From CAYVTD01 sp964454445 (GTDB taxonomy: Bacteria > Bacteroidota > Ignavibacteria > Kapaibacteriales > UBA2268): 42,803 nt of DNA. Below are positions 6,864 to 16,924 of the stretch, piece by piece (the stretch's first letter is position 1; the number at the start of each line of letters is the position of its first letter). The stretch covers positions 1 to 42,803 of the forward strand of contig CAYVTD010000028.1 in the NCBI GenBank assembly GCA_964454445.1, written 5' to 3'. A program made the translations under genes and the position numbers. The notes beneath the pieces are model-generated. The model had not been told where the DNA came from. It saw only the letters and a list, made by a program, of their open reading frames with translations, and ran no database searches.

Positions 6864-9665
6864 ATGATTTATGATTTAAATAATTTCATAGCAAAAGAAA
6901 AAATAACGCGCAACAAGCTTCTATTATATGCCTATTCCGGTGATGCCAGTCATTATAAGTATATACCTCAAGCTGTTGTGTTTCCAGAAAATCTCGTGGA
7001 CATCAAGCAGATTCTCAAGTATTGCAATACGCATAATGCTCATCTGACTTTCCGCGCAGCAGGTACTAGTTTGTCGGGTCAAGCCCAAACTGACGGATTG
7101 CTTGTTTCTCTTGCAAAAGCTTGGAGTAATTTTGAAGTACTTGAAGAAGGCAAATTTATTAAAACACAGCCAGGGGTTATTGCTGGCAAACTTAACTCTG
7201 TATTATTAAAATATAACAGAAAAATAGGTCCCGATCCTGCGTCTATCCATTCTTGTATGGCAGGCGGTATTGCTGCTAACAATTCGAGCGGTATGTCCTC
7301 AGGTATAGCACTAAATCCTTATTATACTATAAAAAGTATGTCTTACCTCTTGCCAGACGGAACTTTTATCGATTCCTCAAAAGAAAATGCTGATTATGTT
7401 TTAAAAAATAGCTCTCCCGGAGTTTATTCAGGATTGCTCCAATTAAGGGAATTAATAATTAATAACCCGATTTTGAAGAAAAGAATCATTGATAAGTATC
7501 GCATTAAAAACACAACGGGATACTCACTTAATGCTTTTCTCGATTTCGATAATCCTGTGGATATCCTTACACATTTGTTAATTGGCTCTGAAGGCACATT
7601 AGGTTTCATTTCTGAAATTGTATTCGAGACTTTCCCTTTAAAAGCTAACCAGTTGACTGGATTGCTTTTTTTCGAGGATTTATTTTCAGCTTGCCAAGCT
7701 TTGCAGTTCCTTAAGTCAATGAACGCATCTGCTTTGGAAATAATGGATTACAATAGCTTGCTATCTATTAGTAACAAAACAGATATACCTTCAATAATCA
7801 AAGAAATACCTGTTAATGCCTCAGCAATATTATTTGAATATGAATCAGACGAAAAAGATGATTTATTGAAGATTTCCAGCAAGCTGAATGAAAAACAAGC
7901 AGATATGAAGCTCTTATTTCCTCCTTATTTCTCGAAAAATGATAGTGAAAGAGAGGTAATTTGGAATGTTAGAAGAGGTTTGCTAACATCTTTGGCAGCA
8001 AAAAGGTATCCAGCAACATCTGTAATAATTGAAGATATAGCTTTTGCTATCGATGACCTTGGCAGCGCATTAAATGATTTACAGTACCTATTAAAACGGA
8101 GCAGGTATAATAAGGCAGGGATATATGGACATGGTTTGGACGGTAATGTGCATTTCATCATTTCCCAATCTTTTATATGTGAAAATGGTATTAAGGTTTA
8201 CGAGCAATTTATGAATGAATTAGCTCAGTTGGTAATCGAAAAATATAGTGCTTCTATGAAGGCAGAGCATGGCACAGGACGAAATATTGCTCCATATCTT
8301 AAACAAGAATGGGGCAGCGAAGCTGTGGAAATTATGAGAAAAGTAAAACATTTAATCGATCCGAACAACATTTTAAATCCTGATGTGATTATTTCTGATG
8401 ATGACAAAATTCATCTGAAAAATATTAAGAAAATGCCTCTTGTACATTATACTATTGATAAATGTATTGAATGTGGCTTCTGTGAATCTGTTTGCCCCAG
8501 CCGTGATTATACTCTTACTCCTAGAATGAGAATCGCAATTAGCAGGATTTTAAATGACACAAGTATCGATAAGGAAATAAAAAAACAAATAAAAAAAGAT
8601 TATGCATTCTTTTCAATAGATACTTGCGCCCTTGATGGTCTTTGTGAACTGAAATGTCCGGTTAGCATCAATACAGGAGATTTTATAAAAACTGAACGGG
8701 AAACAGCTAATACTCGCTCACATGGATTTTCTTATATTGTATCGAAAAATTTAAAATTAGCTGAATCTGTTATTACTTATTTGAACCAAACCGCTCATTT
8801 AGCAACAAAAATTATTGGCTCGAAAGGTATAAATACTTTAATCAATATCACTAAGAGCATTACTTCCAAAAAATTACCGAATTGGAATAAAAACATACCA
8901 TATCCATCAAAACCCTTGCAATCATTTCCAAATAAAGCTGAGTTCGTTTATTTTCCTTGCTGCAGTTCAAGAATAATGGGAAATGAAAGAGTAGATGCTA
9001 ATAGAAATAATAGCATAATAGATTGTTTTAAATTCATTTCAGATAAGGCTGGTATTAAATTATTAATTCCAAGTGAAATAAAAGGAGTATGCTGTGGAAT
9101 GGCTTTCTCATCGAAAGGATATAAAAAACAATCTTATTGTATTCTTTTAGATACATTAGAGAAATTGTATGATTGGTCGGAAGGAGGAAGAATCCCAATT
9201 ATTTTTGATTCAAGTAGTTGCTTATTTTATATTAGAGATAGTATTAAAACAACTTTTGTAAGTGCATTGGAAAAATATAACAAGCTTAAGTTTCTTGATA
9301 GTATTGAATACTTTGAACTAATAGCAGATAAATTCAATATTATCAATAAAAAAGATATAATCGTCTTACATCAAAACTGTTCTTTAATCAAAATGAATTT
9401 AGCTCAAAATATGAAAGCTCTAGCTGAGCGATTCAGCAAGCAGGTCATAGTTCCTGAGAATAATGGGTGCTGCGGTTTTGCAGGAGATAGAGGACTTATT
9501 TTCCCGAATCTTACAAAATCAGCAACGAAATCTGAAGCGTTGGAGGTAAAAACCATCAAGGCAGATGGTTATTATTCAACAAATATTCCTTGCAATATTG
9601 GTATGACTACTGCAACTGAAAGAAAATACTTGCACATAGCTCACTTAATTAAAGATTGTTTGTAG
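6864..9665 (+). CDS. FAD-linked D-2-hydroxyacid dehydrogenase fused to Fe-S/CCG domains
   Basis: A 933-residue fusion of the kind annotated as D-lactate/glycolate dehydrogenase (YdiJ-like). Residues about 35-260 form the PCMH-type FAD-binding domain (FRAAGTSLSGQAQTDG, GPDPASIHSCMAGGIAANNSSG, IGSEGTLGFISE). A C-terminal FAD oxidase cap follows to about 510 (YGHGLDGNVHF, KAEHGTGRN). Two 4Fe-4S clusters lie at about 533-545 (CIECGFCESVCP) and 587-598 (CALDGLCELKCP). Two CCG domains follow, with FPCCSS (about 699), GVCCGMA (743), HQNCS (838) and GCCGFAGDRG (868). The family oxidises D-lactate, glycolate or 2-hydroxyglutarate and passes electrons on. An AAGGAGG at about 6834-6840 is rather far from ATG 6864. 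Confidence 0.9.
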   Translation: MIYDLNNFIAKEKITRNKLLLYAYSGDASHYKYIPQAVVFPENLVDIKQILKYCNTHNAHLTFRAAGTSLSGQAQTDGLLVSLAKAWSNFEVLEEGKFIKTQPGVIAGKLNSVLLKYNRKIGPDPASIHSCMAGGIAANNSSGMSSGIALNPYYTIKSMSYLLPDGTFIDSSKENADYVLKNSSPGVYSGLLQLRELIINNPILKKRIIDKYRIKNTTGYSLNAFLDFDNPVDILTHLLIGSEGTLGFISEIVFETFPLKANQLTGLLFFEDLFSACQALQFLKSMNASALEIMDYNSLLSISNKTDIPSIIKEIPVNASAILFEYESDEKDDLLKISSKLNEKQADMKLLFPPYFSKNDSEREVIWNVRRGLLTSLAAKRYPATSVIIEDIAFAIDDLGSALNDLQYLLKRSRYNKAGIYGHGLDGNVHFIISQSFICENGIKVYEQFMNELAQLVIEKYSASMKAEHGTGRNIAPYLKQEWGSEAVEIMRKVKHLIDPNNILNPDVIISDDDKIHLKNIKKMPLVHYTIDKCIECGFCESVCPSRDYTLTPRMRIAISRILNDTSIDKEIKKQIKKDYAFFSIDTCALDGLCELKCPVSINTGDFIKTERETANTRSHGFSYIVSKNLKLAESVITYLNQTAHLATKIIGSKGINTLINITKSITSKKLPNWNKNIPYPSKPLQSFPNKAEFVYFPCCSSRIMGNERVDANRNNSIIDCFKFISDKAGIKLLIPSEIKGVCCGMAFSSKGYKKQSYCILLDTLEKLYDWSEGGRIPIIFDSSSCLFYIRDSIKTTFVSALEKYNKLKFLDSIEYFELIADKFNIINKKDIIVLHQNCSLIKMNLAQNMKALAERFSKQVIVPENNGCCGFAGDRGLIFPNLTKSATKSEALEVKTIKADGYYSTNIPCNIGMTTATERKYLHIAHLIKDCL

Positions 9666-9702
9666 TTTTTATGATATGGTAAATAGAGAAAACTAGCAGC
9701 TA

Positions 9703-11082
9703 TTAAGCATTTCTAACGAGGCGGGCTGCAAAAGCACCATCAATACCGTGAATGTGCGGATATGTGCGCATAAATCCATCTTTGCAAACGCTTTCCGGCA
9801 AGTGGTTCTGTGCCGGATCTAATTGAAATTCAGGAAATTTGTCGAGAAACCAAGCAATGTTTTCTTCGTTCTCTTCTGGCTCGATGGTGCAAGTCGAATA
9901 AACCAGAACTCCGCCTGGTTTAATATGTTTCGCACCATTGAGCAAAATCATCCTTTGTTTCTTTGCAAGGTTAAATACATCTTCAACCTCGCGCTTCCAT
10001 TTGATATCAGGTTTTTTAGATAAAGTGCCTAAACCAGAGCAAGGTACGTCAAGAAAAACCAAATCAAACTGTTCTTGATAATCGACTGTCAGGGCATCGT
10101 CTTGACGAACCTCAATCGATTTCAAATTCAGACGTTGAGCGCCTTCTATAATGTTATTTAGTTTGATTAAATAAGTATCGACGGCAACAACTTTACCTTC
10201 GTCTTTCATAAGTTCAGCAAGATAGAAAGCTTTGCCTCCTGGTGCGCTGCACAAATCGAGAACTTTATCGCCCGGTTTTGGTGAAGCTAATCGAACAGCA
10301 AGCGAAGCGCTTGGGTCTTGGACAGTAACCCAACCATTTTTGAACATTTCTGTTTGAGTTATATTGGTCCTCGGGTTGAGCAACATTAGAGAATTATCGT
10401 GATAATTGCTGAATTGATATCTAAGGACATCTTCTTCAAGATATTTAACTAATTTGTCCAAAGAAATATTCAGCAAATTTACGCGTAGCGATACATAAGG
10501 TCGTTTATTGTTTTCTATCAGCAATTTCTCTGTATCTTCTTCGGAGAAAAATCTAAGCCACCTTTTGACCATCCATTTGGGGTGAGAATAAATTACGGAA
10601 TAATAATAAGCAAGCTCTCCATCTTTGTTTGGATATCGTATTGCATCCATGTTTCTCAGTATATTTCTAAGCACTCCATTGACGATGCTCGCAATTTTTT
10701 CGCCTTGAATTCTTTTTACAAGTTCCACAGATTCGTTGATGGCAACTGGCGGCGGGATCCTGTCTAAAAACATAATCTGGTACAAGCCAACTCGCATTGC
10801 ATTTTTGACAACATTGAGACATTTTAAAAAATCACCAATATAGAAACCGACCAATGCCCAATCAAGCTTTAATTTCCATCTTACTACACCATTAACGAGT
10901 TCAGTAAGCAAGGCTTTGTCCATCTGATTCAAGTTGTTGTATTTCAATTCCTTATCTAGAAGTTTATCAATATATGAATCACTTCTTTCAAATCTGCTAA
11001 GGATTCTTACAGCTTTGGCTCGCGCCGAATTAAAAACAGATCGATTCTCTAAATTATCAGTTTTTTCTATTGCTTCTTCCAT
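9703..11082 (-). CDS. rsmB: 16S rRNA (cytosine-967-C5)-methyltransferase RsmB
   Basis: A 459-residue protein with the two-domain RsmB plan. Residues about 20-150 are the NusB-like RNA-binding domain (RSDSYIDKLLDKEL, DKALLTELVNGVVRWKLKLD). Residues about 240-459 are the SAM methyltransferase, with VQDPSASLAV, VLDLCSAPGGKAFYLAEL, and the two catalytic cysteines Cys348 in VPCSGLGT and Cys398 in YSTCTIEPEENEEN. It methylates C967 in helix 31 of 16S rRNA. It is convergent with the oxidoreductase gene, with 37 bases between stops containing only a weak inverted repeat (TAGTTTT/AAAACTA). Confidence 0.95.
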   Translation of the reverse strand: MEEAIEKTDNLENRSVFNSARAKAVRILSRFERSDSYIDKLLDKELKYNNLNQMDKALLTELVNGVVRWKLKLDWALVGFYIGDFLKCLNVVKNAMRVGLYQIMFLDRIPPPVAINESVELVKRIQGEKIASIVNGVLRNILRNMDAIRYPNKDGELAYYYSVIYSHPKWMVKRWLRFFSEEDTEKLLIENNKRPYVSLRVNLLNISLDKLVKYLEEDVLRYQFSNYHDNSLMLLNPRTNITQTEMFKNGWVTVQDPSASLAVRLASPKPGDKVLDLCSAPGGKAFYLAELMKDEGKVVAVDTYLIKLNNIIEGAQRLNLKSIEVRQDDALTVDYQEQFDLVFLDVPCSGLGTLSKKPDIKWKREVEDVFNLAKKQRMILLNGAKHIKPGGVLVYSTCTIEPEENEENIAWFLDKFPEFQLDPAQNHLPESVCKDGFMRTYPHIHGIDGAFAARLVRNA

Positions 11083-11239
11083 TTTTGTAACTTTTTCTTG
11101 TTTTGAGTGTATAAAAAATAAAATGATTTCTAAATGAAAGCGTATATATGTAAATATTATTTGAAAAATTTTAATATAACTTAAAAAAAACTTTTTTTAA
11201 AACTAACAATATTACCAATTAATTAATACGAATAAACCA

Positions 11240-12070
11240 ATGAACTTATTGTTAAAAAAAATTCCAATTATTCTGATCTTGATAATTGTGCTTAACAATT
11301 CTGCATTTTCTCAAAAAAGACATACAAAAGATGCTAACCCACTAATGCCAGGTTCCGTTTCCCTGGAAATGGATTATGGATTCTTTCTAGGCTTGCAAGG
11401 AAATTCTCAATCAGGTAAATATTTCACTCAGTGCGACTGCGAATTTACAAACGGATATGGCTCCGGATTTATCGCAGGTGCATTATTTGAAAGGGAATTA
11501 TTCTATGGTTTTAAATATGGTTCTGCTTTATATATTAGTAGCAAAGCTTTAAAAGCAAATTTTTTCGAAAAAGAGGATGTAAAAGTTACAAGCGAAACAT
11601 CTGGAAAATCTGAGTTTATTCCTATTAACTTTGAAAATGTTTCCGAATCCTTTTTCCTTGCTTTTGGTGTAATGCCCTATTTAAAGTTTACTCCTTTCAG
11701 ATGGATGTTTGCAAGAGCTGGCTTGTCAATCGATTTTCCTCTATCATCGAAAGTTACTCATACTAAAGAATTAACTCAAAGAACGGTTCTCCTTGGTTCA
11801 GGTGAAATTGGTATTATCAATCTTGAAGACCCGCGATGCGAATCTGGTAAATGCAAGCTTGAAGACCGTGATTTTCCTGATTTAGTTTCCCCCTGTCTTT
11901 CAATTACTCCAGCCATTGGATTTAATATCCCTTTCTCTGCTGAAGTCAATTTTAGCCCACTTTTTCAATATTTCATTCCGTTAAGCAATATCTCTGAGCA
12001 TGGCGAACAATTCCGCATTAGCTCCTGGTCAATTATGCTAGAGTTGAGAATAGCTTTAGATGATAGATAA
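11240..12070 (+). CDS. Exported outer-membrane-barrel-like protein, function unknown
   Basis: A 276-residue protein with a signal peptide (IPIILILIIVLNNSAFSQ, cleavage near residue 25). The mature part has alternating hydrophobic/polar strands and glycine/aromatic turns such as SVSLEMDYGFFLGL, FYGFKYGSALYIS, AFGVMPYLKFTPFRW and the terminal SWSIMLELRIAL, as in Bacteroidota outer-membrane beta-barrel proteins. Two Cys pairs (QCDCEF and RCESGKC) may form disulfides. I do not recognise a specific family. It precedes cmk by 45 bases and may share its transcript. Confidence 0.65.
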   Translation: MNLLLKKIPIILILIIVLNNSAFSQKRHTKDANPLMPGSVSLEMDYGFFLGLQGNSQSGKYFTQCDCEFTNGYGSGFIAGALFERELFYGFKYGSALYISSKALKANFFEKEDVKVTSETSGKSEFIPINFENVSESFFLAFGVMPYLKFTPFRWMFARAGLSIDFPLSSKVTHTKELTQRTVLLGSGEIGIINLEDPRCESGKCKLEDRDFPDLVSPCLSITPAIGFNIPFSAEVNFSPLFQYFIPLSNISEHGEQFRISSWSIMLELRIALDDR

Positions 12071-12115
12071 ATAGTTAATAGTAACAATAAAAGCTAGAAA
12101 AATGCTGAAAACTGT

Positions 12116-12781
12116 ATGAAAAGAATTAATATCGCTATAGATGGTCCCGCCGGGTCAGGAAAAACAAGCACAGCCAAACAATTAGCCAAATTACTAGGTT
12201 ATACATATATAGATACTGGAGCAATGTACAGGGCAGTCGCCCTCTCTTGGAAAAGGACAGGGAAAGAACTTAATGATGAGATTCTTGCAAGTTTAATGGA
12301 TAGTATCAACATTAAATTAATTTACAAAGGCGATGAATTAATGATTTTTTTAAATGGGGAAGATGTCAGCGAACAAATAAGAACCCCTGATATTTCCAAA
12401 TTATCATCAGATATTAGCGCTTTTTCTTGCGTTAGAGAAAAGCTGGTCGAGCAACAAAGAGAGCTGGCAAAAAACCGTGGAACTGTTTTGGAAGGCAGGG
12501 ATATAGGGACCATCGTTTTACCAGATGCTGAGCTTAAAGTTTTTTTAACAGCAAGTATCGATGAACGTGCCAAAAGGCGACAAAAAGAACTGCTTGCAAA
12601 AAAAATCATTATTCCTTACGAAGAATTAAGAAAACAAATTGAAGAACGCGATTACAACGATAGCCATCGCTCGCACAGCCCGTTAAAACGAGCCGAAGAT
12701 GCTATCGAGATTGACACCTCTGCATTGTCTTTAGAATCACAGATTGCTCTTATTGCTCAATTAGCTCAAGACAGGATTTGA
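12116..12781 (+). CDS. cmk: Cytidylate kinase
   Basis: A 221-residue (d)CMP kinase, which converts CMP and dCMP to diphosphates with ATP. The P-loop GPAGSGKT is at residues 10-17, the substrate region YIDTGAMYRAVAL at about 31-43, and the conserved EGRDIGTIVLPDA and VFLTAS segments follow. The LID region (AKRRQKEL, ERDYNDSHRSHSPLKRA) ends with DAIEIDTS. Length and motifs are standard for the bacterial short form. No rpsA follows, unlike in many genomes; a Uma2 gene lies 62 bases downstream. Confidence 0.95.
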   Translation: MKRINIAIDGPAGSGKTSTAKQLAKLLGYTYIDTGAMYRAVALSWKRTGKELNDEILASLMDSINIKLIYKGDELMIFLNGEDVSEQIRTPDISKLSSDISAFSCVREKLVEQQRELAKNRGTVLEGRDIGTIVLPDAELKVFLTASIDERAKRRQKELLAKKIIIPYEELRKQIEERDYNDSHRSHSPLKRAEDAIEIDTSALSLESQIALIAQLAQDRI

Positions 12782-12843
12782 CTAAATTTTTTGCCATAAC
12801 AATCGTTAGTTCAGGTTAAGAGTAAAGAATAAATAATGAATAT

Positions 12844-13422
12844 ATGAACAAATTCCTTTCGGCAATGCCAGGCGAATACGACGGACCAAACTTGATTACA
12901 ATTTCTGGTTCGCTCGAAGATTATTACAGCATCGGCGATACAAAGGCAGATTATTATAATGGAATGATATTTATGCAATCTTCAGCTATAGTAATACACG
13001 AAGAAGTTTTGATTAGAACGGCTTATTATCTTTACGATTTCATCAGTGAACATCGTCTTGGCAGATTGTTCGGACCGCGTTTAATGGTTATTTTCGAAAA
13101 CGATATGCGCTTTATGCCCGATCTGTTTTTTGTTTCTAAAGGGAATAGCGGCAGATTTACAAAAAATGAATTTATTGGTACGCCCGATGCTATTGTTGAG
13201 ATAATAACCGATGTAACAAGGAGTTACGACTTATCAGTGAAAAAAGATTGTTATGAAAACAAAAAAGTACCTGAAATAATTCTAGCTGATATTGGCGAAA
13301 AAAATTTCATCATGAATAAGCTGGAAAATGACGAGTATATATCAACAAGTATAAATAACAAAGTCGTCCCAAGTATGGCTATCAAGGGCTATCGTTGGAA
13401 ACCAGACATATTTTTAATTTAA
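12844..13422 (+). CDS. Uma2 family (DUF820) PD-(D/E)XK nuclease-like protein
   Basis: A 192-residue protein matching Uma2/DUF820: an N-terminal YYNGMIFMQS strand pair, an SAIVIHEEVLIRTAYYL helix, then FMPDLFFVSK, and the core TPDAIVEIITDVTRSYDLSVKKDCYE. These supply the Asp, Glu and Lys expected of a restriction-endonuclease fold, followed by VPEIILAD. Uma2 proteins are abundant in cyanobacteria and some FCB genomes, and their biological role is not settled. There is no partner methylase or antitoxin next to it. It converges on lon. Confidence 0.8.
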   Translation: MNKFLSAMPGEYDGPNLITISGSLEDYYSIGDTKADYYNGMIFMQSSAIVIHEEVLIRTAYYLYDFISEHRLGRLFGPRLMVIFENDMRFMPDLFFVSKGNSGRFTKNEFIGTPDAIVEIITDVTRSYDLSVKKDCYENKKVPEIILADIGEKNFIMNKLENDEYISTSINNKVVPSMAIKGYRWKPDIFLI

Positions 13423-13475
13423 GCTGATTTATTCAAAAATTTTTCATAGTAGCAATAAACAATGGCAGAAGCTGT

Positions 13476-15920
13476 TTAAACTAGTGCTATGCCAAGAGCC
13501 TCTGAGAGATGCTTGACCGGCAGAATTTTCAATCCTTCCTTAATTTGCTCTTTTATATCTTCGATATCCCGGCTGTTTTCAAAAGGAATTATAACAGTTT
13601 TAATTCCGGCTCGTCTCGCAGCAAGCAGTTTTTCCTTTAATCCGCCAATAGGAAGAATGTTGCCGCGTAGTGTTATTTCTCCAGTCATTGCAACATCGCC
13701 TCTAATAGCTTTGCCTGAAGCCGCCGAAATAAGTGCCATAGCCATAGTAATTCCAGCCGAAGGACCATCTTTTGGTATAGCTCCTTCTGGCACGTGGATA
13801 TGAATCTCTTTCTTTTTATTGAAATTGCCAGGAACACCAAGTTCTTTCGAGCGAGCGCGAATGAGGCTCAATGCCGCCATAGCTGATTCTTTCATCACAT
13901 CGCCGAGTTTGCCAGTAAGAGTTAGTTTTTCCGTACCAGGCATTATTGTTGCTTCAATCTGCATAGTGTCGCCTCCAACACTCGTCCAAGCCAAACCGGT
14001 TGCAACACCAACCTTGTCATCAGTTTCTTCCTTTTTTTCTTTGAAACGGGGTGCTTTCAAAAAGTTTTCCACCATTTGTTCATCTACAACAAAAGTACGT
14101 CCTTTGATAGAGCGCTTGAAATTTGCATTCTCCCTTAGTGCTTTGCGATTAGCTGATTTACGTTCTTTTTTTCTCTTTTTGTCGTAATCGTGAATTATTT
14201 CCTTTGCAAGTTTTCTTAATACCGATGCTATTTCTCTTTCGAGATTGCGCACTCCAGCCTCGCGGGTATATTCTGTTATAATTTTTAAAATTGCTCTATC
14301 GTCGAACTTAATATTCATTTTTTCCAAGCCATATTCGGTTAATAATCTTGGAATGATATGTCGTTTAGCAATTTCAATTTTCTCAGGTTCGAGATAGCTG
14401 CTAAGCTCAATTATTTCCATTCTATCTTGCAAGGGCAATGGTATATCATACCGAACATTGGCTGTAGTGATAAATAGCACATTAGAGAGGTCGTAATCTA
14501 CTTCGATATAATGGTCGTTGAACGAAAAATTCTGTTCAGGGTCGAGCACTTCTAACAAGGCACTCGAAGGATCACCACGAAAATCCATCGACATTTTATC
14601 GACCTCATCGAGTAAGATAACCGGATTGATTGTGCCTGCTTTTTTCATTGATTGTATAATTTTCCCGGGCATTGCACCAATATAGGTTCGTCTATGCCCT
14701 CTAATCTCAGCTTCGTCTCTGATACCACCAAGAGAAAACCTAATAAATTTTCTTCCGAGAGCCCTTGCAAAGGAGCGACCTAGCGATGTCTTTCCGACAC
14801 CTGGGGGCCCAACGAAACAAAGAATCTGCCTTTTCAGCGAACCTGCCATGTTTAAAATCGCGATAAACTCAAGGATCCTGTCCTTTGGCTTTTCCAAATC
14901 GTAATGGTCTTCGTCGAGAATCGCTTTCACATGTTCGATGTCCAAATTGTCTTCCGTCCTTTTTTTCCAAGGCAATTGCGCAAGCAGTTCAAGATAAGTT
15001 CTATTAACCGAGAACTCGGGGGACATAGTAAGAGTTTTTTTGAGCCTTTCGAATTCTTCCATTGCCTTTTCATAAACTTCTTTAGGCATTTCAGCCTTGT
15101 CGAGCATTTCTTTCAAGGCGACAAGCTCTGGCGAGCCTTCGTCATCACTCCCAAGCTCATTTTGCAATGCTCGAATCTGCTCTTGAATGAAATATTTTTT
15201 TTGAGTGCGCTGGATACTATCTTGCACCTTAACGTCAATTTCTTCTTCTAATTTCAATAGCTCAATTTCTGAGCTAAGCAATCCTGCCAGTTCAAATAGT
15301 TGCGTTCTTAGATTTGTTTGGCTTAGAATTTTTTGCTTTGCAGGAACTTTTTGTTCGATATTAGCAGCAGCAAAATATAGTTTTCTATATGGATCGTCTA
15401 TATTTTCAAAAGCGCCTACGAGGTCAGAAGGGATCCTTGGATTTTCTCTGACATATTGTATGAATAGTTCGCTTGCCCGGCGAAGAAGCGCCTGGAGCTT
15501 GTTGTCCATTCTTGGTACAACAGGAGGCTTGAACTTAATTCTCGCCTCAAGATATTCCTTATTCTCGATGACTTTGACAATTTTTCCTTGAAACAGCCCT
15601 TCGACTAACACCTTGAGCAAGTTGTTCGGCAATCGGACAATTTGAATTATTTTTGCGATAGTGCCATGAGAATATATATCTTTGAAGCCCGGCTCGTCGA
15701 GATTTGGATCTTTCTGAGAAGCAACAAATAGATATTTATCGCGTTCCACAGCTTCGGCAACTGATTTTAAAGAACTTGTCCTGCCAATTAAAATCGGGAA
15801 AATCATATTTGGATATATCACTATATCCCTTAATGGCAAAACTGTCATTTTCTCTGGTATGGAAGTAACTCGATTTACAGCTTCTTTAAAATTGCTAAAT
15901 ATATCTTCAGTATTTTTCAT
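13476..15920 (-). CDS. lon: ATP-dependent protease Lon
   Basis: An 814-residue LonA protease. The N-terminal substrate-recognition domain begins at MTVLPLRDIVIYPNM (about residue 24). The AAA+ domain has Walker A GPPGVGKTSLG (about 370), Walker B VILLDEVDKM and the RGHRRTYIGAMPG segment. The protease domain has TSVGGDTMQIEA and the catalytic serine in KDGPSAGITMA (about Ser721), with the downstream lysine in EKLLAARRAGIKTV. Between the ATPase and protease domains there is a strongly basic stretch (DYDKKRKKERKSANRKALRE), longer than in E. coli Lon. It degrades misfolded and regulatory proteins in the cytoplasm. No CIRCE-like heat-shock operator was seen upstream. Confidence 0.97.
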   Translation of the reverse strand: MKNTEDIFSNFKEAVNRVTSIPEKMTVLPLRDIVIYPNMIFPILIGRTSSLKSVAEAVERDKYLFVASQKDPNLDEPGFKDIYSHGTIAKIIQIVRLPNNLLKVLVEGLFQGKIVKVIENKEYLEARIKFKPPVVPRMDNKLQALLRRASELFIQYVRENPRIPSDLVGAFENIDDPYRKLYFAAANIEQKVPAKQKILSQTNLRTQLFELAGLLSSEIELLKLEEEIDVKVQDSIQRTQKKYFIQEQIRALQNELGSDDEGSPELVALKEMLDKAEMPKEVYEKAMEEFERLKKTLTMSPEFSVNRTYLELLAQLPWKKRTEDNLDIEHVKAILDEDHYDLEKPKDRILEFIAILNMAGSLKRQILCFVGPPGVGKTSLGRSFARALGRKFIRFSLGGIRDEAEIRGHRRTYIGAMPGKIIQSMKKAGTINPVILLDEVDKMSMDFRGDPSSALLEVLDPEQNFSFNDHYIEVDYDLSNVLFITTANVRYDIPLPLQDRMEIIELSSYLEPEKIEIAKRHIIPRLLTEYGLEKMNIKFDDRAILKIITEYTREAGVRNLEREIASVLRKLAKEIIHDYDKKRKKERKSANRKALRENANFKRSIKGRTFVVDEQMVENFLKAPRFKEKKEETDDKVGVATGLAWTSVGGDTMQIEATIMPGTEKLTLTGKLGDVMKESAMAALSLIRARSKELGVPGNFNKKKEIHIHVPEGAIPKDGPSAGITMAMALISAASGKAIRGDVAMTGEITLRGNILPIGGLKEKLLAARRAGIKTVIIPFENSRDIEDIKEQIKEGLKILPVKHLSEALGIALV

Positions 15921-16035
15921 AATTATCTAATTCTCTAATAAATAATCTTATCTTGACTTTTATCAATTGGCTGGTCTGATAGGGGATACTACTTTGTAAT
16001 TAATTAATAGCAATAATTTATCTTCATCAGAAATA

Positions 16036-16560
16036 CTATTTATTATCATTATTCTCTCCGTTTTCGATGGCAATTAGGCGTTCTAGGTCGAGCAATATCA
16101 ACAGACGGTCTTTGAGTTTGGCTATACTTGTTATATATTGTGAATCGATACCGGAAACCATTGAAGGGGGTGGTTCCGTGGTCCTCCTGTCGATTCTTAT
16201 TACTTCATTGACGCTATCGACAATGAATCCAATTACTTTATCTTGAAATTCAATTACAATAATTCTTGTAAATGAATCATAATCGCGAGAGGCAATTCCC
16301 AGACGATTTCTCAAATTAATTATGGGTATGACTTTGCCGCGAAGGTTAATTACACCTACAACAAAATGTTCAGCATTTGGCACTCTGGTTATGCCGACCA
16401 TTCTAATTATCTCTTGAACCAGAAGAATATCTATTCCAAATTCCTCTTGTTCGATGTGGAAACTAACAAGTTGAAGCAGATCCTCTGACGAATATCCCTG
16501 TTTTGCTGAAGATATCTCCTTATTTGCTTTCTCTAAATTGATTTCTGTGTTGCTTTGCAT
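16036..16560 (-). CDS. Chemotaxis coupling protein CheW
   Basis: A 174-residue single-domain CheW. After a charged 25-residue lead come LLQLVSFHIEQEEFGIDILLVQEIIRM, RVPNAEHFVVGVINLRGKVIPIINLRNRLG, RIIVIEFQDKVIGFIVDSVNEVIRI and LLILLDLERLIAIE, covering the whole fold. CheW bridges chemoreceptors and CheA. This is the second CheW-type gene in the window (the other is the CheW-CZB gene at 2179), and no receptor, cheA or cheY gene is present. It stands 115 bases upstream of lon, in the same orientation. Confidence 0.93.
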   Translation of the reverse strand: MQSNTEINLEKANKEISSAKQGYSSEDLLQLVSFHIEQEEFGIDILLVQEIIRMVGITRVPNAEHFVVGVINLRGKVIPIINLRNRLGIASRDYDSFTRIIVIEFQDKVIGFIVDSVNEVIRIDRRTTEPPPSMVSGIDSQYITSIAKLKDRLLILLDLERLIAIENGENNDNK

Positions 16561-16720
16561 CTTTTTTTATTCAATATTGTTTTTTAATCGTTAACTATTA
16601 AACGTAAGTTACAAAAAGTAATGATAAATAAAAAACAATTTCTCATCATCAAGAATAATACCAAAGCACTATTTCCTTTTAGAATAAGAAATTAAACTTA
16701 AATAATCAGCAATATCAAAA

Positions 16721-16924
16721 CTACACTTTTCCCTGATTCACAAGTCGAGCAAAGTGTTCGAAAGAACGATTGTATGTTCTTTCGGCTGCTTCCGAGAAAA
16801 AACAAGCTGGCATTTCACGCGATCGAAGATGATAAGCTATACATTCACAACACATTCCTTTGCGTGGACATGGCTCGTAAGTACAGTTGCATCGGCTAAG
16901 ATTTTTTTCTTTGTTGCATTCCAT
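16721..16924 (-). CDS. Small Cys-rich protein, DUF6485-like
   Basis: A 67-residue protein with eight cysteines (Cys3, 12, 14, 19, 25, 26, 28 and 41) in MECNKEKNLSRCNCTYEPC and KGMCCECIAYHLRSREMPACFF. This resembles the DUF6485 family of small putative metal-binding proteins. The function is unknown; zinc or Fe-S binding is a reasonable guess from the Cys pattern. It has its own upstream space and is divergent from the ASST-like cluster. Confidence 0.75.
   Translation of the reverse strand: MECNKEKNLSRCNCTYEPCPRKGMCCECIAYHLRSREMPACFFSEAAERTYNRSFEHFARLVNQGKV

Noticed and set aside
12844..13422. Uma2-type gene as part of a restriction or toxin-antitoxin system
   Set aside because: It is flanked by cmk and lon, with no methylase, specificity subunit or antitoxin gene next to it.
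13489..15591. Several plus-strand open frames of 104-128 codons opposite lon
   Set aside because: They are antisense shadows of a strongly conserved gene, with no family features or ribosome sites.
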